From Persicaria tinctoria (lineage: Eukaryota; Streptophyta; Magnoliopsida; Caryophyllales; Polygonaceae): a stretch of DNA of 64,000 nucleotides. The position numbers and the translations under genes are program-made. The stretch is taken from NCBI GenBank assembly GCA_037127255.1, contig JBANSL010000003.1, forward strand, positions 21,848,314 to 21,912,313. The letters run 5' to 3'. The notes beneath the pieces were generated by a model. That model saw nothing but the letters and a program-made list of their open reading frames with translations. It searched no databases and was not told where the DNA came from. Positions 32,682-44,271 of this stretch are shown piece after piece (positions within the stretch are counted from its first letter, which is position 1; every line of letters starts with the position of its first letter).

Positions 32682-33589
32682 TTTAAAGTTAGAATTGACA
32701 TTTCTTAAGAAATTTTTTTCCAAACAGGTACTTTTTAGACAAATTGGTGAAATGTCCACCTTTTTTGACTAATTTGCAAAATGTCCACTATATATACTAA
32801 TTCATCCCCAATTACCTATCAAAACAAATAGATCTGGCATTGGGACTAGATCTATATGGCATTGGGACTAGATCTATATGGCAGATTGAGATCTTCAAGA
32901 AAATCTATATGGTAGATTGAGATCCGCCATTCATCTCCGCCGTCGGTTCTCCGGTTGAATCCTCGATGGTGCAGGCTCGCAATCGGCGTTCAGATCCCTA
33001 AAATTCGAACCCCAATTTCACCGATCTCGTCTCTCTTGCTCTCGATCCCGAATCGAGTTCGGCTTTCGGCAAATTGACTAATTTGAAATCGGTGTTCATT
33101 GATTTGGATCTCGTCTTCAACTTCCAGCAAATCGAGTTCGGCTTTGGCATCTCGCTTCTCGGATTGAATCCTCGAGTTCGGCTTCCGAAAAATCGAGTTC
33201 TGATTTTGGCATCTCGATCTCGAATCGGCGTTCATTGATCTAGAACTCGTCTTCGGTTTTCTTGCAATCGGTTTCGGCTTCTGGCAAATCGACTAATTTT
33301 TGTCGATCTCCGACATTTGCAATCGAGTTCGGGAAAGCAAGGGAGCGGTCGGAGGGAGCGACCGAGCGAGGCAGCGGCGATACGGAGGAGGAGGCCGGAG
33401 CGAGCGAGCGAGGGAGCGAGGCCGGATCTGTGCTTTCTCTTCTCCAATGGTGGCTCCATTGATGCGAGGAAGGAGAAGTTTATGTTTGTTAAATTACAAA
33501 AATTACCCTATGAATATGAGAAATTAAAAAAATATATATTTTATTATGTGATCCATAATCTTCATTTTTATTTTTATTTTTGCACAACA

Positions 33590-34585
33590 AAATGTTATAT
33601 TTGCACAAGGTACTCTTATATTTGCACGACAAAATGTAAAAAAAAAACTAGACTTGAGTCATATTTGCACAACTTATGGTTAAATTTGCACAACGTACTA
33701 TTATTTGCACGACAAAATGTTTAAAAAATAAAATAAAACTAGCTAGACTTGGTTCATATTTGCACAACTTACGGTTATATTTGCACAACGTACTCTTATA
33801 TTTGCACGATAACATGTAAAAAAAATTAAAAAAAACTAGATTTGGGTCATATTTGCACAACTTACGGTTATATTTGCACATCGTACTCTTATATTTGTAC
33901 GAAAAAATGTAAAACAAAAAAAACAAAAAACAAAACTAGACTTGGGTCATATTTGCACAACTCACGGTTAAATTTGCACAAAATACTCTTATATTTGCAC
34001 AACAAAATGTTAAAAAAAAATTAAAAATAATTAACAAAAATTAAAAAAATAGACTTGGGTCATACTTCCACAACTTACAATTAAATTTGCACAGCGTACT
34101 GTTATATTTGCACGATAAAATGTTTTTAAAAAAAAACTAGACTTGGGTCATATTGTCTCAACATACGGTTATATTTGCACATCGTACTCTTATATTTGCA
34201 CGACAAAATGTTAAAAAAAAATTAAAAAAAATGAAAAAAACTAGACTTGGGTCATATTTGCTCAACATACGGTTATATTTGCCCATCGTACTCCTATATT
34301 TGCACGACAAAATGAACAAAAAAAAAATAGACTTGGATCATATTTGCACAACTTATGGTTATGTTTGCACAACGTACTCTTATATTTGCACGACAAAATG
34401 TTTGAAAAAAAAAAACTAGACTTGGGTCATATTTGCTAAACATACGGTTATTTTTGCATATGCACAACATACTCTTATTTTTGCACGAAAAAATGTAAAA
34501 AAAAAAAAAAAAACTAGCCTTAGGTCTTATTTGCTCAACATACGGTTATATTTGCACATGCACAACATACTCTTATTTTTGCACG

Positions 34586-34676
<91 letters not shown>

Positions 34677-34860
34677 TTAGACTTGGGTTATATTTGCTCA
34701 ACATACGGTTATTTTTGCACATGCACAACATACTCTTATTTTTACACGAAAAAATGTAAAAAAAAAAAAACTAGACTTGGGTCTTATTTGCTCAACATGC
34801 GGTTATTTTTGCACATGCTCAACATACTCTTATTTTTGCACGACAAAATTTTTTTTGAAA
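33590..34860. repeat. Tandem array, period about 90-95 bp
   Basis: About 12 units beginning GACTTGGGTCATATTTGC (for example 33653, 33747, 33840, 33939, 34420, 34777). Each has two or three TTTGCAC motifs and an A-rich end of variable length. All frames that cross it are repeat artefacts. Confidence 0.93.
34588..34673. repeat. (AT)n microsatellite
   Basis: Uninterrupted AT dinucleotides for about 85 bp inside the tandem array. The exact length should be treated with caution because assemblies and reads slip here. Confidence 0.95.
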
Positions 34861-35015
34861 ACAAAAAAAGAGTTGGACTATAGGCAAGATGAAAAAATTG
34901 CTATTGGTAAGATGATAAAATTGCTATGGAGAAAATGAACACTCCACCAATTTGTCTCAAAATGTGGACGTTTCACCAATTAGGATAACTTTTTTGAACA
35001 TTTCACCAATTCCCA

Positions 35016-35527
35016 CATTTCTTAATATATGTGCATATTTCTAAATTATCGAATATTTATGATCGGAGAGGGTATATACTTGGATCATTTCAAAGTTATT
35101 GACTTGTGACCTTTGTGGTATTTGGATACACTGGCTTCAAGTCTTCAACCTATCTACTTCATACTATTAAAAAAGCAAAGGTCATTACTCAATAACTTTG
35201 AACATTTCAAATTTATTGACAATAATATTGAACAATAAATTATATTGGAAAATCTTCTATATATACTTGAAAAACATCATCCTTGACTAGCTCCAATACT
35301 AGTGGTCTTGTCATATGTATTTTGATAAATTTTACAAATCTAGTACACATTATCTTGAGAATTAATCTCTGTTGAAAAATGAGACTCCAAATAATTGATG
35401 GAGCTAAATCGCTTGTTGAACTTTTATTTTATTTTCTTAAAAAACCCCAATTTATTCCGATTAAATTATCGTGTGAACTCATATTTAATCACCCAGAGAC
35501 TACAGGTGGCAGCCATACGTACCTGGC
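35016..35527 (+). repeat. Tandem unit, copy 2, second segment
   Basis: The continuous counterpart of the copy-1 segments 15076-15276, 26621-26854 and 31099-31159. It ends ATACGTACCTGGCGTAAG, the same sequence with which copy 2 begins at 32238, which shows that the copies are in tandem. The old LINE relic follows directly. Confidence 0.85.
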
Positions 35528-35953
35528 GTAAGAAAAAAGGCGACTTGGATAACAGCTACGCTAAGCTTGTCAGATTGTTGATTCAAAACGAGGTCCTTCT
35601 GTACAATGAGTCCCTTTCTGTTAGAAATCATGCTTTTACATCTTTGGACCGCTCGATTTCTTGCGACCTACACCAATCCACACTGATTAACAGACCATTC
35701 TATTTCGAAATGGCATGGACTTGTCGTAGGAATTTCAAAAAAATATTGGTCGTTAAACAAGCATGGAGATTACACTCACCTGGAATTTTGATGTATGATC
35801 TTGTTAAAAAAACTAAACGACTAAAAGTACTCGCTAAGAAATGGCACAAGGCTATGTTTGGTAATGTCACAATCCAACTTCTGGTTTCCGATAATGCATT
35901 ACTACAGATCCAAGCTAAAATACTGATTGCTAATTAGGAAAATTATCAAATCT
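35528..35953 (+). pseudogene. Old LINE relic, segment 1 (end of endonuclease and linker)
   Basis: Encodes a stretch aligning by eye with the L1 ORF2 at 27600-27830: FYFEMAWTCRRNFKKIL, VVKQAWRLHSPG, VKKTKRLKVLAKKWHKAMFGN. Stops and substitutions show age. CACTA-1 interrupts it, and the frame resumes at 40886. Confidence 0.75.
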
Positions 35954-36399
35954 CACTACAAAATATCGAACCTAGTGTAACGCCCCAAATCAGTTACCTT
36001 AAGCATTAAAATCGTTACTATAGGTCTATGGTAACGGTTTTCTCTCCGCTACAGTAGGTGGCGTTACTATAGATCTATGGTAACGGCATGCTACCCTACG
36101 GTAACACTTCAATATAATAAGCTACATCCATTGCCATAGACAAACAACCGTTACCATAGATATCTATGGTAACACATCACACCAATTATACAAATGTTAC
36201 CCTAGGTCAAAAAAGGGTTACATTAAATAGATTTTTCAAATGTAATGACATGCTTTTTAGCTCGGGTTTTCAGAGACCCGGGCTAAAATGTACTTTCTTA
36301 TATAAAAAAAATTACAGGGGTATATTATACCCACCACCACTTCTAAACCCCCTGAACGAATATTAATAGCAAGCACAAATACAAACTCACATAAAGTAC

Positions 36400-36640
36400 G
36401 ACAAAGATCGAAACCTCTTTCATTCAAACATTAAATCTCCAATACAACCAAACCTACTACGGAGTATGTTTTTTTCGATCCAAAAAAAAAACAAAGTATA
36501 TAAATACCTTTCATATTTCATGTCTAATATATAGATAAAATTCATAGATAAATCAAAACCTCATAGAATCATGAATCATGCTCTTTAAAATGTGGTCCGA
36601 TCCTTTGACATTTGATATCGTTCAATATTTTAAGCTTCTT
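36400..36640. repeat. Internal direct repeat of CACTA-1 (copy 1; copy 2 at about 38905-39125)
   Basis: Both copies share CTTTCATTCAAACA, ATACAACCAAACCT-like, AAATTCATAGATAAA and a GATCCTTT.CATTTG phrase in the same order. They are diverged and about 2.5 kb apart. The intervening DNA includes the L1 fragment. Confidence 0.65.
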
Positions 36641-36772
36641 CCAAGAAAAGATCATCATGGTCTTACTTCATGACCTCCATTCTCTTTCAAGATATATTAA
36701 GCCCTCTGCACCAAACAAAAATCACAAAGTAAAATAAGCATCTCAAGTTTCCAATCATTTCCTCTTAAGAAA

Positions 36773-37578
36773 CATCCAGTCCCGGGATTTCAGACCCATT
36801 CTATCTATCCTTGGAACCAGCTTAATGACTGCCGCTCTGACCGATCTATCCTTCGCTTGGTGGACTACCTGGTACATCAGGAACCAAAACTTGTTTCAAC
36901 AAGCACCAATCCCCCAACACCAAACCGCCGTCCATCTGGTCAGATCACACATAGATAACTGGAAGAGAACATCCGCGATCGACGGTGATGGTGATGACGA
37001 TATGCATCCCTCCTCAAGAATCTATCCAAGAAAGACCGACAAACAACGTCCAATTAAATGGAGCAAGCCTCCGTTAGGGTGGTTCAAACTTAATTTTGAT
37101 GGTTCGTCTTTAGCCAACGGTGAAAGTACGGCAGGTATCATTATCAGGGACTGGAATGGCCGCCATGTCACCATCGAGCACAAATTACTAGGAAAACAGC
37201 AAGCTATCATGGCAGAAGCTCTCGCCCTCAAACTGGGAATCCAGAAGGTATTACAACTGCACATTGAAAGAATCCAGGTTGAAGGTGATTGCAAAATAAT
37301 TATAGACTATCTAAACAAGAGGGCTAAATGTCCTTGGGAGATTGAACTAATCCTCTCCGATATTCAAGTCATGTTGTCGACTGTAAAAGAAGTAGGTTAC
37401 TTTCATGTACCTCGTATGGGCAATAGAGTGGCTGATAAGGTTGCACACCTTAGCCACTCTGCCCGAGGTAATGATATTCACAACAATCCAGGTCTTATTG
37501 ACCTCATCCGCAAGGATGCTGCCGGGTAGGGCTTGCCCACCCGAATCTTTTCCTAATCAAAAAATAAATAAAAAAATG
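36773..37578 (+). mobile_element. 5'-truncated L1 copy inside CACTA-1
   Basis: Matches 30310-31095 closely and ends in an A-rich tail. It is flanked by a 13-bp TSD TCCTCTTAAGAAA (36760-36772 and 37579-37591). It encodes the end of the zinc-finger linker and an RNase H domain with NFDGSSLANG, MAEALALKLG, EGDCKIIIDYL and NRVADKVAHL in one open frame of about 234 codons, with no stop in the domain. It cannot move by itself because EN and RT are missing. Confidence 0.95.
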
Positions 37579-37591
37579 TCCTCTTAAGAAA

Positions 37592-40040
37592 AAGAGATGG
37601 AGAAGCACAAGTATCCCTGAATTCAAAATTTTCACCTTATTTTATAGCTAATTGAACTATATATGATAGCAAATCACAACCACCTTTCATCATTGAAACT
37701 TAGAGAAGTTAATATCATAGAAAAGAGATTAAAGACAAACACTTTATACAAAACCAACTCATAAAAAATAATGACCGATAAATAATATCAGCTAGTACGT
37801 GATTCTACTTAGTTCCATAAATTCTTGCATAAATTAGATTGTTTGTAAAGAGAATCAAAGGTAAGAACATGAATTGATAGAAATGTCATTTAATCCACAT
37901 AATGATGAACTCTCTCACCTACGTACAAATGGAACTACTCTTTGAACAACTATTAAACCTCATAAAAAAATATTAGCTAATAAAAAAAAGGAAGTGAGAG
38001 AGCCTAAAATTTTTTAGCTAATAAAAAATCAATGTGACTCCCTTAATAAAGAATATTGAACAACTGTTAATACACTAATAGAAGTGTTAATTGAAGTTTT
38101 GACTCTACAGAAGAAAAGAGGTTATGACCTTAACTCTATACTTTCTACATATTCTATGCTTTCAAATGCCTTTGGATGATTGTAGTGTATACTTTTACAC
38201 ATTCCAAAGTAATGTTAATAAACAAACTAACATAACACAACAAAGCTAGATGGTTGTAAATACAAATGAATAGAGTACCTTTGCTTGATGTCTTCAAAGA
38301 AATAGGCAGAAATAGGCTGAACCTTTACCAAACAGCTAAAATTAAGTGGCAATTGGTTTCTTTTAGTCCATTTAATATCAATAAATTTATAAAATTCTAA
38401 AGGCAACTATTTGATGAATTCTAAAATCAAGGATCCAATTACACTATAGCTAGCTGTAGAAATAAGAAGTGATGTAAATATGCAACCAAATACCACCAAA
38501 TATATAGTTCAATAAGAAATCAACTTCAAAGAAGAACTAACTTAACCACTCAATTCACATTGCCTAATTGATATAATTCTGTTATTGAATTCATTAGGAT
38601 TCTCCGTCATAAAAAACATGACATTACAAAAACTAACTATATATATCTCATCGATCCCACTTCCATCTATTATAAAGGTTTTAGGATGTTTACTTTGCTA
38701 TGGAAAATAGTCAATAGTAGTTCTAAATTAGCATTGAACATATAAGAGTACTAAATCAAAACCTACATTCAACATCAGATTGCAATTTGATGGAGAAACT
38801 CACCCAAGTGCTTCGAATCGGTGAAAGTTGGGACACCAGAGATGCTACCAAAGGATGGGAAGGGACTTACCCGAAGAGGTTCAGCAACGGAGAAAGGCAG
38901 CAATAATCAGAACCACTTTCATTCAAACAATCATCTTCAATGCAGCCAAACCTCTGAAGGTTTTTTCAATTGAAGACAAACATACAAGTATATAAATGCC
39001 TATCCTATTTCATGTTTGATGTACCTAGATAAAAATTCATAGATAAACCAAAACATGCTAATCATAAATCGTTCTCTTCAATAAATGGTACGATCCTTTA
39101 GCATTTGAACATTCACCTAACCCCTGTCTTCTTCTTGACTATTCTTCAACTGCAATGTCATAGGAACAACAAATTTTTAGGCAGTAAAATAGAAACCAGC
39201 AGTGTTCTAACAAGCTATTGAGTAATGATGCATACTTTAATAAATAAAAATAACCTAATTCCTAACTAGCCTTGTAAAGATGCTAAGTAAAACAAATGAT
39301 CTATTTGAGTCAAAATCAAGCTCATGAGCTCTTATAAACATGCTAAGTAAAACAAATGATTAAAAAAAATTTAAAAGAATAAAAAGGAATGTGTTCGTGA
39401 GATTTAAGGGCTTGGACATTCCAAATAAGACTAGTTAGATAATTCTAATTGATATTTATATAATAATCAACACTTATACCATCAATAATATTATAAAATC
39501 ATCATCATTTATAAGGGCTGGACACAAATCTCCTTGTTATATAACAAGTCGATCACCTTGTTATTTATGAAAACAACATTTATACAGGCTTGGACATTCC
39601 AAATAAAACTCATTAGAGAATTTTATAAGGGCTTGGACACAAGTCTCCTAGTTATTTATCAATCAACATTTATACCATTAATAAGATTAGAGTTGATTAC
39701 TTTCTAGAAGAAAGAAGTGTCTCAATTGGTTCATGTCTATTTAAATAGAGTAATTGTGTGTGTCGATACCTAGAAACCTATTATTATAGTTCAAAAAAAT
39801 CAAAGGCAAGAATAAAAATTCAAATAAATTAGATCACTTACCTATACCAGCCTTCATAGAAATGTCAAAGTGCAGCCCGCCCTGATCAACTAGTGTGATT
39901 TTTGCTTGCAATGTAGCCTGAGAGGGTCATGATTCCCTGCGAAACATACTACACTAAATCAAGCTTTCTTGCTTCAATTTCACATTCAATAGAAGAACTA
40001 AAACATAGAACAACAAATACAAACAATTTTTAGGGTTTAT
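37592..40040. other. Interior of CACTA-1 without a recognised gene
   Basis: AT-rich, intron-like sequence. A phrase with GGGCTTGGACATTCCAAATA and GGACACAA.TCTCCT repeats several times at 39400-39660. I see no conserved protein on either strand. Confidence 0.6.
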
Positions 40041-40044
40041 AGAC

Positions 40045-40570
40045 TTAGTATCAACTAAGGTTTTGGGATTAGAAATTCAACAAATTTACTCACAATTATG
40101 GGTTGGCAGTGCGAAAAACGCAAAACAAAGTGGAATGGTGGTCGACAAGGCTCGAACAACTTTGAATGTTCAGATAGCGAGACAAATACAGGCGGTGCCA
40201 AAACGGAACCTCAAAGTAGAAACAAAGAACAACACCTTGAGGTTGAGCAACTTCCAAGCTCCAGGGAGAGAGAGGTGGAGATAGGGCGCCGAGATGAGGA
40301 GGTAGTGTCCGTCCATGAAGAGTGTTTGCAATGGTGGAATTCATCGACCAGTAAAGACAAAAAGAGAAAGCATCGGAGAGAGGAGAGATGGGAGTGGACA
40401 GAGGCATGGGAGGTGTTGTGGAGGTGTGGGGTGGAACAATGGCGACGATTGCCTACCTTTTTTCTCCTTCTCGAGCGTGATAGGCGTGGGGTGGGTTTTC
40501 ATTCTGCAGAAAGAGAAATTGGAATTGGGAAAGATGAAGGGGGCGGCTGGATAAGGTTAAGGAATTGAGG
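40045..40570 (-). other. Gene-like first exon near the right end of CACTA-1
   Basis: Several overlapping frames are open on both strands. On the minus strand the region runs from a CT-rich leader (about 40560) through a possible start near 40407 (MPLSTPISPLSD...) towards AT-rich, intron-like DNA. It resembles a captured or element-owned first exon. I cannot assign a family. Confidence 0.35.
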
Positions 40571-40885
40571 GTTTTGAATTTTAAATATTTCATTCTCTTT
40601 CTCAAAATTTCAATACCCGCCAGGCCGTGCCCCTTCTTTTTATTTTTCCGCGTATTTACCCCGTTGCCATAGATAGACTAGTGTTACCTATGCTTACTAT
40701 TGTTACCAAGTGCCGTTAGCATAGGTTACAGCATTGTAATACAATGACACAGTGTTACACATGGTGTTACTATAACTTATCTATTGTAATGCCACTAAGA
40801 AACCATTACCGAAGCTTATCTATTGTAACACATTAAAAAAACCGTTACCATTTTATTGTTACAGTAGGTCAAATATTTAGTAGTG

Positions 40886-40970
40886 TCTCTCAACCTGCAA
40901 GAAGGGTTGCACATATACATTAAGGATAGTGAACTTATAAAGCAAGAAATTAGTAGATAATTGTTAAATC
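40886..40970 (+). pseudogene. Old LINE relic, segment 2
   Basis: Continues the frame of segment 1 across the CACTA-1 TSD (SLNLQEGLHIYIKDSELIKQEI). It is lost near 40970, where a repeat patch begins. Confidence 0.5.
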
Positions 40971-40989
40971 ACATGGTGGGTCATCCGAC

Positions 40990-41180
40990 GTTGGGGGGGG
41001 GGGGGGCACGCACGCCAAGCGCACACGTGCTAACCAAGCCGAGCACACAAGCCGAGTGGGGTTCAATTCTAAAACCAATTGGTGTTAGGTGAGGTAGCCC
41101 ACCGGTTTATATGCAAGACTTGGTTTCATTTTCTAACCAATGTGGAATCCCCACCAGAGACGAACCCATGGGTGGGTTGT
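40990..41180 (-). repeat. TRIM/solo-LTR-like repeat, copy 3
   Basis: On the minus strand it shows GTCTTGCATATAA, CACC.AATTGGTTTTAGAA and CTTGTGTGCTCGGCTTGG, matching 11472-11600 in order. A run of 14 G on the plus strand (40993-41006) lies at its edge. Confidence 0.45.
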
Positions 41181-41244
41181 GCATTGCTACAGCCCACCCC
41201 AAAAACCAAGAAAATATTTAATAGGAGTAAAGGTCACATGTATT

Positions 41245-41345
41245 TAGCGGAGCCTAGTTGGTTGTGCCTTTGTATTTGATAGCTTGATAGACCCAATCCG
41301 CCCGTGTTCGAATCACACTAGCCTCTTTCTTTCTCAATTTTTTTC
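41245..41345 (+). mobile_element. Possible tRNA-derived SINE head
   Basis: CCTAGTTGGTTGTGCC resembles a pol III A box, and GTGTTCGAATCACAC, about 60 bp on, a B box. A CT/T-rich tail follows. There is no second copy in the window to confirm it. Confidence 0.3.
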
Positions 41346-41382
41346 CTCTTGTATTTTAACTTGAACCACATCTTTTTCCCCC

Positions 41383-41960
41383 CCGTTGTATTAACCCACA
41401 TCTTACAACACAACATCTTTATTTTATTTTTCCTCTGTATTACTTAGAGCTTAAAAGACACCAACAGCATATATACACTATATGTTATTATATGTGATAA
41501 TAATTTAAAAAAAAAATTATGTCCGTTGTATTAACCCACCTCTTACAACACAACATCTTTATTTTATTTTTCCTCTGTATTACTTAGAGCTTAAAAGACA
41601 CCAACAACATATATACACTATATGTTATTATATGTGATAATAATTTAAAAAAAAAATTATGTCCGTTGTATTAACCCACATCTTACAACACAACATCTTT
41701 ATTTTATTTTTCCTCTGTATTACTTAGAGCTTAAAAGACACCAACAACATATATACACTATATGTTATTATATGTGATCATAATTTTTTAAAAAAATTAT
41801 GTGTTATATATGTAACATTAATAACTCTTTAAAAAAATTAATTATCTTTATTTTATTTTTCCTCTGTATTACTTAGAGCTTTAAAAACACCAACAACATA
41901 TATATATACACAATATGTTATTATATGTGATATAAATTTGTTAAAATAATTATGTGTTAT
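41383..41960. repeat. Tandem repeat, period 140 bp
   Basis: Near-identical units start at 41383, 41523 and 41663 (CCGTTGTATTAACCCAC), and a partial fourth from about 41845 shares TTTTCCTCTGTATTACTTAG. The first three differ by very few bases, so the expansion is recent. Confidence 0.95.
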
Positions 41961-42004
41961 ATATGTAACATTAATAACTCTTTAAAAAATTAGTTATATA
42001 AAGC

Positions 42005-42387
42005 GATTTCAGCCTATCCCAATTTTTATTCCTGGTTCCGTGCCTGATCCCCACAATCATATTCTCAACAATAATATACTAATCGTTCAGTCCTCAGTTG
42101 ACCCTAATCGTAACTTGAGATCAGACCTACATGTTATGGCAGGTGAGGTTACAGAGGAGAACAATGTGTGCCTTACGACTCTGGTTTCAAACGTAGAAAT
42201 AATGAATGTTGTTTTCTCTATTGTTCCGGATAAGACACCTTCTCTGGATGGGATGCCTGCAGGTTTTTATCAGAAGTATTGGAACCGGGTAGATCAGTTT
42301 GTTATCAAGGTTGTCAAAAGCTTCTTCTCATCCAGAAGAACCCTGGAGTAGATCAATCACACATTTATCACTTTTTTACCAAAGTGT
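42005..42387 (+). pseudogene. Old LINE relic, segment 3 (start of reverse transcriptase)
   Basis: Encodes EVTEENNVCLTTLVSNVEI, DKTPSLDGMPAGFYQKYW and, after a stop, a NHTFITFLPK-like stretch. These match the N-terminal RT motifs of plant L1 elements. CACTA-2 interrupts it at 42388. Confidence 0.8.
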
Positions 42388-42637
42388 CACTACTAGAATT
42401 CTGGTATTTAACATCGGCTCATTAACATCAGCCAGAAAAACCTGCCATGTGAAACAGTTTTTTAACATCGGTTTTTAAATTTGCGATGTAAATAAAAACA
42501 TAAACAGTGTTCTATTTATTTGCCAGATGTTAAATATGTGTTTTCAAAAATATTTAGAAGGCGCTGATTGGAATCTGAATTATGTTAAATCCCGCCCATA
42601 TCAAATACACGCGGTCACTTAGAATTTTTTTAAAAGT

Positions 42638-43145
42638 TTGAGTTTGTTTCTTAGAAGCACAACCCCAATATTCCTCTACCATCCCGACTCAGCTGCCCTT
42701 TCCTCAGAGTCCAGATTCACGGTCGTGGACGACTCCTCAGTCCTCCCTGTACACCACCAACCCCTTCCTCCTCCACCGGCTTTCGAACTCGAGGGTGGCT
42801 CCGGTGGGGATGTAGTCTCTCCGGAGGATTCCCTTCTTCGCTCTCGTTCCCATCTCTCAGCTCTTTCCTCAAAAACGGCGAAATCCCTTTCATTCCCGTC
42901 TCTCTCGTCTCGCTCGAGCCCACTGGAACCCTTTTCTTCTCTGGTATCTCTCTTTCCCTCTTCAGGTCGGCTTCCCCGCCGGAACCCTAACCACCCTCTT
43001 CTCACCCTCTTCTATCTCGGGGAAACCCTAGATTCTTATTAGTAGGTTTTGTCAGTTTGTGTTGATCCTGTGCAGTAGATTTCATCGGCGATTATCCACT
43101 TGCAGTTCCGATTTCACCGTTTCTCTGTACCAAGGCCACGAGATG
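42638..43145 (+). other. Captured CT-rich first exon, probably the PTB gene 5' leader
   Basis: A CT-rich, GC-elevated stretch with an open frame (42638-43042), followed by a GTGAGT-type donor near 43149. The next recognisable exon in the same orientation is the PTB start at 44272, so this is best read as the 5' leader exon of that gene, with the PIF-type MITE in the intron. The encoded serine/proline-rich frame is probably not a real protein. Confidence 0.45.
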
Positions 43146-43467
43146 AGGTGAGTCTTATCCTTTGTCTTCCTTCTTGGATCTGTCTGCTTCCCTCTCCATC
43201 TCATATGGAGCTTTTCTAGATAGAATTGTTTGCTTTCTTTCCAGATGTGTGATATAAGATGGGCCAATTAGTATGATAATTGAGCCTGTAACTCATAGGC
43301 GTCAGATCAAACAAATAGTAAATCAGGCTTATGTTCTTGTATATTAGATTGCGCCTCTTTCAGTTTATGATGTATTATATTCAATTTGCGAAGGTTATGT
43401 TACTAGTAAACACTCTAGTTAGGGGAATTGAGTTATTGTGCTAAATTTCCAACTTTCAGATATATGA

Positions 43468-44157
43468 GCCCCTGTTTGGTATTGATATTCTGATATGGGA
43501 TATGGGTATGGATATCGCTGATATCCATATCCCTGTTTGGCATACGGGTATATCGATATCAAATTGATATCTCCCATATACCCCTCCTTTGTAAAAAAAA
43601 CCTATTTGATATCTCTTCAAAAGCACCGGTATCAGTTTTCCAAGGAAAAGAACGCTACTGCTTCTTCTCTCGGAAGATCGCTTCTTCTCTCGGAAGATCG
43701 CTTCTTCTTCTTCCCTCTTCTTCTTCGTTCTACTGCTACTGCTTCCCTCTTCTTCTTCGTTCTACTGCTACTTCTTCTTCGTTCTACTGGACTGGGGCGG
43801 GAGGAATGGTTAGGCCCAGCAACTTTCGCCGGCGACATATTCTTGTACCTTTCACCGCCGCCACCACAGATTTTTGATCCGGCTCTTCCGACCTCAAATT
43901 AGGGGATAGGGTTACTGAAGGACTGCCATGGGAGGGAGATTTGTGGGAAGGAGGAAGAAATTGAGAGGAAGAAACTTGTGCTGCGGGGAGGGAGAGAAGA
44001 GAATCATGGGTTAGGGTTAGGTTTGATACCCATATCCTGCCATACCAAACGGAGATATTAGATATCAGATATCAGATTTGATATCCATATCTCTGATATC
44101 GATATCTCATACCCATACCCGATATCTCATATCAGTATATCAATACCAAACAGGGGC
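43468..44157. mobile_element. PIF/Harbinger-like MITE with GATATC-rich arms
   Basis: 690 bp. The ends are GCCCCTGTTTGGTATTGATA and its inverse, and the 3-bp TSD is TGA (43465-43467 and 44158-44160). Both arms are made of GATATC/GATATGG repeats, so the arms can fold over a long distance. No transposase. Confidence 0.8.
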
Positions 44158-44271
44158 TGAAGTTATTGTCAACCTGGATCTGTTTTCTGTATTTTGATAG
44201 CTGATCTCTAGGTTTGTGTTTTATGGAAACCCTAGTTTGTGATTGGGATTTTGGGTTGTGATTTGCCGCAG

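Larger units (their letters stand above)
32709..35015. mobile_element. MULE-like element carrying a TTTGCAC tandem array
   Basis: Flanked by CATTTCTTAA (32699-32708 and 35016-35025), a 10-bp duplication; tandem copy 1 has a single copy at about 12072. Both ends carry AATTGGTGAAA.GTCCAC-type sequence in opposite orientation within about 50-60 bp of the tips, a weak TIR. It contains a gene-like leader of AATCGAGTTCGGC repeats (about 32990-33310), a GA-rich block (33330-33440), a 12-unit tandem array and an AT microsatellite. No transposase is visible. Confidence 0.7.
35954..40885. mobile_element. CACTA-1, non-autonomous En/Spm element
   Basis: 4932 bp with terminal inverted repeats CACTACAAAATAT... 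and ...ATATTTAGTAGTG and a 3-bp TSD TCT (35951-35953 and 40886-40888). Both subterminal regions are filled with TATGGTAAC/GTTACCATAG-type repeats, the usual transposase-binding arrays. No transposase domain is seen. It contains an L1 3' fragment and a gene-like first exon near its right end. It lies in the old LINE relic. Confidence 0.9.

Noticed and set aside
33317..34883. Plus- and minus-strand frames with repeated YICT/CKYN words
   Set aside because: Products of the TTTGCAC tandem array.
43537..43902. 121-codon plus-strand frame
   Set aside because: Lies wholly inside the PIF-type MITE, is rich in repeated LLLRST units from a short DNA repeat, and has no domain.
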